A DNA stretch of 11,593 nt. Origin: JABCPE02 sp963516475 (GTDB lineage Bacteria > Bacteroidota > Bacteroidia > Flavobacteriales > Weeksellaceae). Below the pieces are notes generated by a model. That model saw only the letters and a program-made list of their open reading frames with translations. It had not been told where the DNA came from and searched no databases. How positions within the stretch are numbered: position 1 is the first letter of the stretch; the number at the start of each line of letters is the position of its first letter. Made by a program: the position numbers and the translations under genes. Positions 5,824 to 11,562 of the stretch are shown here, one piece after another. The stretch is taken from contig CAUQBR010000025.1 in assembly GCA_963516475.1 (NCBI GenBank), positions 1 to 11,593 of the forward strand. Direction: 5' to 3'.

Positions 5824-7601
5824 TATTTTGAAAGATGATAATGTCTTAGCTGATGTTCCTTCTGGCGTGCATTGCTGAAACAAGACACTCGTTTTAGATA
5901 GCCTATCACTCTGGTAGCGTGGTCTATATCCTTGGAATGACAGCTGCTGCACTCGTACAGAGTTCGCTTGTCTATGTGGTCACAGTCGTTACAGATAGTG
6001 ATACGAATATTAAAACAAAAATAATTACACCCTGCTAATGCTGTGGCATTCAGTAACTTGAGGAAACCTTCTTTGTTTGGTGTTTCTTCTAAATTGAGAT
6101 GAAGAGCCGAGCCACCATCCAGATATTGGATGATTTCTTTTCCGTGAAGAATGATTTTATCTAAAACATTAATCTTCTCGTTTTCAACAGGGTAGAAGTA
6201 GGAGTTATAGCACTCACGAGGTGAGAACAAGCCATCTTTTTTGTCCCAAATAGCATTTTTCACACCGAGGTTTTCTGCTGGGACAAACTCCGTGTTGAAC
6301 ATATAGCCGTAGAGCTGTTTTGCTTTTTTATTTTCTTCGTAAATGATTTTAAGATAATGACTTACGAAATTTTTATAATCCATATTGTTGCTTGCCTCTA
6401 TGCCCAGATATTCGGCAGCCTCCACCATTCCATTGATTCCGATGGTCAAAAATTGTTTATCCAAAGAAATAAAACCAGCATCATACATGGGCAGAAGTCC
6501 TGCTGCCTTGTATTCTTCTACTAATTTTCGGAAAGCAACTTGATATTTATGAATTTTTTGAATTTCTTTAGCAATGTCTTTTTTTAGCTGAATTAGTCTA
6601 TTGATATTCAGTGTGATAACATTGATAGAACCTGTTGCCACACCGCCAGCACCGAGCGAATAGCTGAAGGTATTATCGCTGATTTCGTTGCGCAGTCGGC
6701 AGCAAGAAGCAAGACTGTCTGCACTTTCAGACTGATAAATGAAGAAAGAATTTCCCTCGCTGAGTTCCTCTGCGCACATTTCCACAAAATCACCATCCAC
6801 AGGTTTAGTTCCGTCTGTGAGCATAGCTGCTGTAACCACAGGGAAAGTCAAAATAGCTTTGGTTCTTTCGGCATTAAACCACTTCATGAAGAATTTTTGG
6901 AAACGAGAAAATCGCTCCCAGTCAGGGCGGGTCATATCAGGAAATATAAAATCGCCAAACATGCTGTCAAAATAAGGCTTGTCATAAAGCGAGATGTTCC
7001 AAAATACAGACTGATATCCGCGCGCTGCCGCTGGCTGATTGATCGCATAGACCACATGCTGCAAGTGGTTTTCGATGGTTTTAGTATTGGTTTCTAAATA
7101 GTTTTCGCCAAAATCTTTTGCTGCAAAGTGGTCAAAATAAAGCAAAAACTCCACCGTTGCCAAAGCTCCTGCAAACTGCGAACTTACCGCAAAAACTAAA
7201 TTCACAAACTCACCGCAGAAGCTCTCCAAATGCTTTGGTGCTCTACTTTCTCCGCCTATTTTCAGAAGTCCATCAAGCAGGAATGGATACATGCTGATGG
7301 ACACGCAGTAGGGCTTCAGAGAGGTTTCGTCATGGACATAGATTTCGTGATTTTCTATCTGGCGAACATACTCATTTGCAGTCTCTTCATCAAAAAGACT
7401 TGCGATTTTTCTGCGCACCAGTTCGCGGTTGATTTGGATGTTGATATCCTTGTTGATTTCAGCCTCCATGGTTGCGATGTTTTTAGAGGTTACATTTGCG
7501 TTTGCATCCACAGAAGAAGCTGATGCGGCATTACCTGCTTTGATGTAATTTTGGATAAAATCAATTTTCTTATTGATTTGTGAAGGTGTTAAACGAATCA
7601 T
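5823..7601 (-). CDS. nrdD: Anaerobic (class III) ribonucleoside-triphosphate reductase
   Basis: The oxygen-sensitive glycyl-radical enzyme that reduces ribonucleoside triphosphates to dNTPs in anaerobic cells. The 592-residue protein has the core features. C99 in KPYCVSI is probably the active-site thiyl cysteine. A Cys pair C300-C301 lies in the substrate pocket region (SCCRLR). A C-terminal zinc site uses C537-x2-C540 and C551-x2-C554. The glycyl-radical loop is RVIGYLKRVS with G567 as the radical glycine. It lacks the N-terminal ATP-cone (about 100 residues) found in longer enzymes such as that of E. coli (712 residues), so allosteric overall-activity control by ATP/dATP is probably missing or different. 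It follows nrdG by 11 bp and ends in a TAATG overlap with the DUF58 gene. Gene order in transcription is nrdG before nrdD, the reverse of many operons. Identity is secure. The reductant type (formate or redoxin) is not decidable by eye. Confidence 0.95.
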   Translation of the reverse strand: MIRLTPSQINKKIDFIQNYIKAGNAASASSVDANANVTSKNIATMEAEINKDINIQINRELVRRKIASLFDEETANEYVRQIENHEIYVHDETSLKPYCVSISMYPFLLDGLLKIGGESRAPKHLESFCGEFVNLVFAVSSQFAGALATVEFLLYFDHFAAKDFGENYLETNTKTIENHLQHVVYAINQPAAARGYQSVFWNISLYDKPYFDSMFGDFIFPDMTRPDWERFSRFQKFFMKWFNAERTKAILTFPVVTAAMLTDGTKPVDGDFVEMCAEELSEGNSFFIYQSESADSLASCCRLRNEISDNTFSYSLGAGGVATGSINVITLNINRLIQLKKDIAKEIQKIHKYQVAFRKLVEEYKAAGLLPMYDAGFISLDKQFLTIGINGMVEAAEYLGIEASNNMDYKNFVSHYLKIIYEENKKAKQLYGYMFNTEFVPAENLGVKNAIWDKKDGLFSPRECYNSYFYPVENEKINVLDKIILHGKEIIQYLDGGSALHLNLEETPNKEGFLKLLNATALAGCNYFCFNIRITICNDCDHIDKRTLYECSSCHSKDIDHATRVIGYLKRVSCFSNARQKEHQLRHYHLSK

Positions 7602-7612
7602 GGTGTTAATTT

Positions 7613-8065
7613 TTAATGTTTTACAAAATAATGGTTTAGTAGTTTATTAGTTTTTACCTCTATAAATTTTTGATTGGTTTCAGGGCTGTCCAATCCGCCC
7701 AATTCCGCTATCCAAGGCCCTGTTTTCAGCCAAGTGAGATGGTTTTTAATCTCATCTGAAACATCTTCCATTCCTGTGTAAAGACAGGTGTTTAGTCCGT
7801 TGTCTTCGGCTGTTTTTAGTTTGTTTATCAGATCTTCTTCTTCCCATTCGCCTCCCATAAAGAGAACACAGGAAATCATACTTTTATATTTGTCTAAAAA
7901 ATCAGAAAACAGTTCATCGGTCAAAATTTCTCCGCTTCCGTTTTTCCATAAAAATGGCGAGTGACAGCCTTCGCACCGCAGAGGACAGCCCGTGATACTG
8001 AAACAAAGGCTGATTTGCCCAGGGACTTCCTGCAGCACTACTTGTATGTCATGATAACGGAGCAT
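7613..8065 (-). CDS. nrdG: Anaerobic RNR activating protein (radical SAM)
   Basis: A 150-residue radical-SAM activase that uses a 4Fe-4S cluster and S-adenosylmethionine to place the glycyl radical on NrdD. The cluster motif is visible as C27-x3-C31-x2-C34 in GCPLRCEGCH, followed by SPFLW, matching the NrdG pattern. A GGE element (FMGGEWEE, about residues 69-76) for SAM binding comes next. Length is normal for NrdG (about 150-160). It is transcribed just after moxR, 7 bp downstream, and 11 bp before nrdD, so it is in the same operon as its substrate protein. The ATG at 8065 lies in the loop of a perfect hairpin that contains the moxR stop codon in its stem, suggesting coupled translation. A start further upstream would read into moxR, so I prefer this one. 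High confidence in identity. Confidence 0.93.
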   Translation of the reverse strand: MLRYHDIQVVLQEVPGQISLCFSITGCPLRCEGCHSPFLWKNGSGEILTDELFSDFLDKYKSMISCVLFMGGEWEEEDLINKLKTAEDNGLNTCLYTGMEDVSDEIKNHLTWLKTGPWIAELGGLDSPETNQKFIEVKTNKLLNHYFVKH

Positions 8066-8075
8066 TTTTCCGTTA
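8055..8075 (-). promoter_or_regulatory. Hairpin with the nrdG start codon in its loop
   Basis: On the minus strand, TAACGGA (8075-8069) and TCCGTTA (8061-8055) form a perfect 7-bp stem enclosing a 7-nt loop AAAATGC. The first three stem bases are the moxR stop codon TAA, and the loop holds the nrdG ATG (8065-8063). A ribosome stopping at moxR would melt the stem. There is no T-tract, so this is not a terminator. The role in translational coupling is inference. Confidence 0.5.
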
Positions 8076-9077
8076 AGGAGCTTGTATTTTGCTCAAAATT
8101 TTATCTATAATATTTTCAGGGCTGATGTTTTCTGCTTCTGCTTCAAAAGTAAACCCTATACGATGGCGAAGAACATCTTTTGCGATGCTTTTCACATCTT
8201 CTGGAATCACGAAAGCCCTATTTTTGAGGAATGCCACAGCACGAGAGGCGATAGCCAAGTTGATAGACGCCCTCGGTGAAACACCAAAACTGATGTAATC
8301 TTTCAGTTCTGCAAGTCCGTGCTGCTCAGGATAGCGGGTCGCAAAAACCATATCAAGAATATATTTTTCTATCTTTTCATCAAGGTAGATTTGGTTGATG
8401 AGTTCCTTCGCTTCGGAGATGTTTTCCAGCGAAATTACTGGTTTTATCTTCGGCTGGTGGGCTGTAGCTACCATACGCATTACCTTTCGTTCATCCTCAA
8501 AAGAAGGATAGTCTATCTTGCATTTCAGCATAAAACGGTCGCTCTGCGCTTCTGGCAGGAGGTAAGTTCCCTCTTGGTCTATCGGGTTCTGTGTTGCTAA
8601 AACCAAGAAAGGTTTTGGCAGCGGCATGGTCTCATCGCCTATGGTTACTTGTTTTTCCTGCATGGCTTCCAAGAGAGCAGACTGCACTTTGGAAGGCGCA
8701 CGGTTGATTTCATCCGCTAAAACAAAATTAGCGAAAATAGGTCCTTTTTTGACCAAAAAATCATTTTCTTTTACATTATAAATCATCGTCCCAATGACAT
8801 CCGCAGGGAGCAAATCGGGAGTAAATTGTATTCTGGAAAATTCTCCACTCACCGCTTCGGAGAGGGTCTTGATAGCCAAGGTTTTTGCCAGCCCAGGAAC
8901 TCCTTCCAGCAGGATGTGTCCATTTCCGAGAAGTCCTATGAGGAGGCGCTCTACCATGTATTCCTGTCCGATGATGGCTTTATTGATTTCTTCCTTCAAA
9001 AGGGAAAAATAATGGTTCTGAACCTGTATTTTCTCCGTTAATATTTTTATTTCTTCGGCTTGATGTAATTCTGACAT
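8073..9077 (-). CDS. moxR: MoxR-family AAA+ ATPase
   Basis: A 334-residue AAA+ ATPase of the MoxR class. It shows Walker A in EGVPGLAKT (residues 58-66), Walker B in FVLADEIN (118-125), sensor-1 in LATQNP, the 'EGTYLLPEAQSDRF' box with the arginine finger region, and sensor-2 in GVSPRAS. The length matches the family. MoxR ATPases with DUF58/VWA partners act in enzyme maturation or membrane complex assembly, for example NorQ-NorD or CbbQ-CbbO. I start at ATG 9077-9075 (MSELHQAEE). Eleven further codons are open upstream but add a hydrophobic stretch unlike the family. It is the first gene of the minus-strand operon moxR-nrdG-nrdD-DUF58-BatD-batA and ends 7 bp before nrdG. I found no clean promoter upstream, only an AT-rich dyad at 9105-9150. 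Identity is secure. Confidence 0.93.
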   Translation of the reverse strand: MSELHQAEEIKILTEKIQVQNHYFSLLKEEINKAIIGQEYMVERLLIGLLGNGHILLEGVPGLAKTLAIKTLSEAVSGEFSRIQFTPDLLPADVIGTMIYNVKENDFLVKKGPIFANFVLADEINRAPSKVQSALLEAMQEKQVTIGDETMPLPKPFLVLATQNPIDQEGTYLLPEAQSDRFMLKCKIDYPSFEDERKVMRMVATAHQPKIKPVISLENISEAKELINQIYLDEKIEKYILDMVFATRYPEQHGLAELKDYISFGVSPRASINLAIASRAVAFLKNRAFVIPEDVKSIAKDVLRHRIGFTFEAEAENISPENIIDKILSKIQAP

Positions 9078-9104
9078 AATTGTTAAAATGAGTGGGTAAA
9101 TTTC

Positions 9105-9150
9105 TAACAAAAATGTTTAATAATCAAAAAATAAGTATTAAAGTTTGTTA
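9105..9150. repeat. AT-rich bulged dyad upstream of moxR
   Basis: Two nested inverted repeats form one long symmetric element: TAACAAA (9105-9111) with TTTGTTA (9144-9150), and TTTAATA (9116-9122) with TATTAAA (9136-9142). Together they give 14 bp of pairing with a small internal bulge (AATG against G) and a 13-nt loop. The element lies 28-73 bp upstream of the moxR ATG, in the promoter or leader zone of the moxR-nrd-bat operon. It could be an operator or an mRNA structure; no known box is recognised. Confidence 0.4.
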
Positions 9151-9174
9151 AAAAACGAATCTAGCCGACTCAAT

Positions 9175-9206
9175 TTTGTTTAATCCAATTAAATAGATTA
9201 TTTTTG
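9175..9206 (+). promoter_or_regulatory. Bacteroidota-type promoter (TTTG-N20-TATTTTTG)
   Basis: TTTG (9175-9178) and TATTTTTG (9199-9206) lie 20 bp apart, matching both consensus elements (TTTG, TAnnTTTG) at the preferred 19-21 bp spacing. The predicted transcription start is near 9211. The first ATG downstream is at 9231 after an A-rich leader. It is the best consensus promoter of the intergenic region, yet it is more than 280 bp from the ATPase gene. Confidence 0.5.
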
Positions 9207-9230
9207 GATTTTTAAACAGAAAAATAGAAG

Positions 9231-9293
9231 ATGGATTATCACTTTGTGGCGCATCAGCAGATAAGGGAAAAACTGCGAAAGGTTCTTTTTTAA
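9231..9293 (+). CDS. Possible small ORF, 20 codons
   Basis: An ATG at 9231 opens a 20-codon frame, MDYHFVAHQQIREKLRKVLF, ending at TAA 9291-9293. The C-terminal half could form a basic amphipathic helix. The argument for it being real is its position: about 20 nt after the predicted start of a consensus promoter, with an A-rich leader (AGAAAAATAGAAG), as for real genes in this group. The argument against is its tiny size and lack of any recognisable family. The transcript could instead be a small RNA or a long leader for the ATPase gene. Within the 413-bp gap between moxR and the ATPase no other coding frame stands out. Confidence 0.25.
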   Translation: MDYHFVAHQQIREKLRKVLF

Positions 9294-9425
9294 GTATTAA
9301 TTGCTGAACAGACGAATAAAAGTTTATTTATTTTCTGCTTTCACCTATTTTTCAGGCTTTTCAAGGTAACTTATCGGTGTTTATCCTTTTTTATGAAGTT
9401 TTTTATTTAAATGCGACAGCAACTT

Positions 9426-9440
9426 TGCAACTTGGTTGCA
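9426..9440. promoter_or_regulatory. Dyad TGCAAC-TTG-GTTGCA, candidate operator of the metal ATPase
   Basis: A perfect 6-3-6 inverted repeat overlapping the -33 element of the ATPase promoter. It can also be read as a 7-1-7 dyad, the geometry of Fur/Zur-family boxes. An additional GCAACTT copy lies just upstream at 9419-9425. Binding here would block RNA polymerase, as expected for a metal-responsive repressor of the Fur or ArsR type. The regulator gene is not in the window. Role is inference. Confidence 0.5.
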
Positions 9441-9460
9441 TTCTCTTTTATTTACTTTTG
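9432..9460 (+). promoter_or_regulatory. Promoter of the P-type ATPase gene (TTG-N18-TACTTTTG)
   Basis: TACTTTTG (9453-9460) is an exact -7 match, with a TTG -33 element at 9432-9434, 18 bp upstream. The start codon lies 30 bp downstream after an A-rich leader (AATCTAAAAAACA). This is the expected distance for a Bacteroidota gene. Confidence 0.55.
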
Positions 9461-9490
9461 CATCGAAATTAGTAACAAATCTAAAAAACA

Positions 9491-11377
9491 ATGAAAAAGA
9501 AACTAATAAGAATCGGTCTAACCTCTGTGCTGTTACTAGTAGCATGGTTAACAGAGCGTAACTGTAATCTACCGATATGGCAAATACTCATCATTTATCT
9601 TATTCCATATTTACTTATCAGCTACGATGTATTACACGAAGCTGTAGAAGGAATTATGGAAGGCGATCCTTTTGATGAGAATTTTCTTATGGCTGTTGCC
9701 ACAATAGGAGCTTTCGTCGTGGGCTTTTTACCCAATGGCGAGCCTCAATTCTTAGAAGGTGTCTTCGTAATGTTATTCTTCCAAATTGGCGAATTGTTTG
9801 AACATTATGCTAAAGATAAAACTCGTGACTCCATTTCAGATCTAATGGATATACATCCAGACACAGCTAACGTTTTAAGAAATGGCGAATCAATCGTGGT
9901 AAATCCTTCTACTATTGCTGTTGGAGAAGTAGTTGTTATCAAACCAGGCGAAAAAATTCCGCTTGACGGAGAAGTAATTGAAGGTAGTTCAAGTTTAAAT
10001 ACGGTAGCACTAACAGGAGAAAGTGTTCCCAAGGATGTAGCATTTGGGGATTCTGTCATATCTGGTTGTGTAAATATTTCGGGAGTATTGAAGGTAAAGG
10101 TGAATAAAACTTTCAGCAATTCTACTGCATCCAGAATTTTGAACTTAGTAGAAGAAGCAAGCAAAAGCAAATCAAAAAGCGAATCTTTCATTCGTCGATT
10201 TGCACGAATTTACACACCTATAGTAGTTATTTCTGCCCTCTTTTTAGCGTTTATTCCGCCATTTTTTGCTGCAAGCTATACTGATGCTTTATTTACTTGG
10301 CTTTATCGTGCACTTACATTTCTTATTGTAAGTTGTCCATGTGCTTTAGTGATTTCCATCCCTTTATCGTTCTTCTGTGGTATTGGTGGTGCTGGACACG
10401 TTGGTATTCTTATAAAAGGAGGCAACTATATGGAAGCATTAGCACGCACCAAAACAATTGTATTCGACAAAACAGGCACACTAACCCGTGGTGTTTTTGA
10501 GGTGGAATCCATTCATCCAAATAATATTTCAGAACAGGAATTCTTGCATCTTGCAGCCCATGTAGAGCAATATTCTACTCACCCCATTGCTACTGCATTA
10601 TGTAATGCCTACAAAGACAACTCTTGTGATTGTAAAGTTGAAAACATAAAAGAGATTGCCGGTCAAGGTATTTCTGCCGAAATCAACGGCAAAAACATAT
10701 GTGTAGGAAATGAAAAAATGATGAAATCAATTGGAGCAGAAATAGCAAATTGCGACAAATGTAATCACTTCAAAGGTACCATAATATATGTTGGGATAGA
10801 CGGAGTATATGCTGGGCACATCATCATATCCGACCAAATAAAAACTGATTCTGCACACGCTATTACATCATTAAAGAAAGTGGGAATAGAAAAAACTGTA
10901 ATGTTAACAGGTGACCACAAAGAGGTTGCAAACTTTGTATCTGAGCAATTAGGTATAGATGAGCATTATAGTGAACTAATGCCCGCCGATAAAGTTGAAC
11001 ATGTTGAACGCCTGCTTAACGAAAAATCGGCAAACAACACGCTTGCTTTTGTTGGCGATGGAATAAACGATGCTCCAGTATTAGCTCGAGCAGATATTGG
11101 CATAGCCATGGGAGCACTTGGAAGTGATGCAGCCATAGAAGCTGCAGATGTAGTTTTAATGGACGACAAACCTTCCAAAATTGTCAAAGCCATCGGTGTT
11201 TCTCGTCGAACAATAGGCATTGCACGCCAAAATGCAATATTTGCTATTGGCGTTAAGGTTGCAGTACTTGCACTTTCCTCCATTGGTATAGCAACAATGG
11301 GAATGGCAGTTTTTGCCGATGTAGGTGTTATGGTATTTGCCGTTTTAAATGCCACACGAGCTTTAAAGGTAAAATAA
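9491..11377 (+). CDS. Heavy-metal P1B-2-type ATPase (Zn/Cd/Pb exporter)
   Basis: A 628-residue P1B-type ATPase that should export divalent soft metals from the cytoplasm (ZntA/CadA type). The sequence shows the TGES actuator motif (175-178), the CPC motif in the membrane (C282-P283-C284), the phosphorylated aspartate D326 in DKTGTLT, the HP locus in YSTHPIA (H364-P365), and GDGINDAP (522-529). In the last helices K589 and D610 (ADVGVMVFAVLNATRAL) are the P1B-2 metal-site residues, so Zn2+/Cd2+/Pb2+ is more likely than Cu+. There is no N-terminal HMA domain; the protein starts directly with the first transmembrane helix (MKKKLIRIGLTSVLLL). The nucleotide-binding domain has extra cysteines: C379/C381 (SCDC) and C421/C424 (CDKC). 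The gene is monocistronic in appearance, with its own promoter, a dyad over the -33 element and a terminator. The ATG at 9491 is supported by the promoter position. It may be an acquired unit next to core genes. Confidence 0.93.
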   Translation: MKKKLIRIGLTSVLLLVAWLTERNCNLPIWQILIIYLIPYLLISYDVLHEAVEGIMEGDPFDENFLMAVATIGAFVVGFLPNGEPQFLEGVFVMLFFQIGELFEHYAKDKTRDSISDLMDIHPDTANVLRNGESIVVNPSTIAVGEVVVIKPGEKIPLDGEVIEGSSSLNTVALTGESVPKDVAFGDSVISGCVNISGVLKVKVNKTFSNSTASRILNLVEEASKSKSKSESFIRRFARIYTPIVVISALFLAFIPPFFAASYTDALFTWLYRALTFLIVSCPCALVISIPLSFFCGIGGAGHVGILIKGGNYMEALARTKTIVFDKTGTLTRGVFEVESIHPNNISEQEFLHLAAHVEQYSTHPIATALCNAYKDNSCDCKVENIKEIAGQGISAEINGKNICVGNEKMMKSIGAEIANCDKCNHFKGTIIYVGIDGVYAGHIIISDQIKTDSAHAITSLKKVGIEKTVMLTGDHKEVANFVSEQLGIDEHYSELMPADKVEHVERLLNEKSANNTLAFVGDGINDAPVLARADIGIAMGALGSDAAIEAADVVLMDDKPSKIVKAIGVSRRTIGIARQNAIFAIGVKVAVLALSSIGIATMGMAVFADVGVMVFAVLNATRALKVK

Positions 11378-11410
11378 GTATATTCTTTTAACGCCACAAA
11401 AAGAATATGC
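11378..11410 (+). other. Hairpin directly after the ATPase stop codon
   Basis: ATATTCTTTT (11380-11389) and AAAAGAATAT (11399-11408) form a perfect 10-bp stem, extended to 12 by a G-T and a G-C pair, with a 9-nt loop. It begins right after the TAA at 11375-11377. No T-tract follows on either strand, so it is more likely an mRNA 3' stability structure or a protein-binding dyad than a terminator. Confidence 0.4.
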
Positions 11411-11454
11411 CAATACAAAAAACAATATAATATATAAAATCAAAATCAAAAGCG

Positions 11455-11497
11455 AATGCCTTCATATTGCAATTTATGCTTTATGGGGGCATTTTTT
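11455..11497 (+). terminator. Strong intrinsic terminator of the ATPase gene
   Basis: AATGCCTTCATA (11455-11466) pairs with TATGGGGGCATT (11482-11493) in a continuous 12-bp RNA stem, with two U-G wobbles where TT faces GG. The 15-nt loop can add a GCA/TGC pair. A run of six T follows (11492-11497). This is the clearest intrinsic terminator in the window, 78 bp after the ATPase stop. Confidence 0.75.
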
Positions 11498-11531
11498 GTG
11501 CTTTAAAATCGCTTTATTCAATTTAAATAAG

Positions 11532-11539
11532 TACTTTTG
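11532..11539 (+). promoter_or_regulatory. -7 promoter element TACTTTTG for the next gene
   Basis: This is the same octamer as in the ATPase promoter (9453-9460), 23 bp before the ATG at 11563. It is embedded in a palindrome TTTTGCAAAA (11535-11544). The -33 element is unclear. Confidence 0.45.
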
Positions 11540-11562
11540 CAAAAAATAAATAGACTTAATAA

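Noticed and set aside
5824..5952. Extended N-terminus of the DUF58 protein inside nrdD
   Set aside because: The added 43 residues are in the shadow of the nrdD C-terminus and do not look like DUF58; the ATG at 5823 in TAATG is preferred.
9078..9110. Extended moxR start adding MLEIYPLILTI
   Set aside because: The hydrophobic addition is unlike MoxR proteins; the next Met begins the typical N-terminus.
9108..9115. CATTTTTG on the minus strand as moxR -7 element
   Set aside because: The first consensus base is wrong and no -33 element is present.
9125..9133. TATTTTTTG on the minus strand as moxR -7 element
   Set aside because: It has three instead of two bases between TA and TTTG, and no -33 TTG at a suitable distance.
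9294..9418. Further coding or RNA element between the small ORF and the ATPase promoter
   Set aside because: Frames are interrupted, and only weak repeats (AGCAGA/TCTGCT far apart) are seen.
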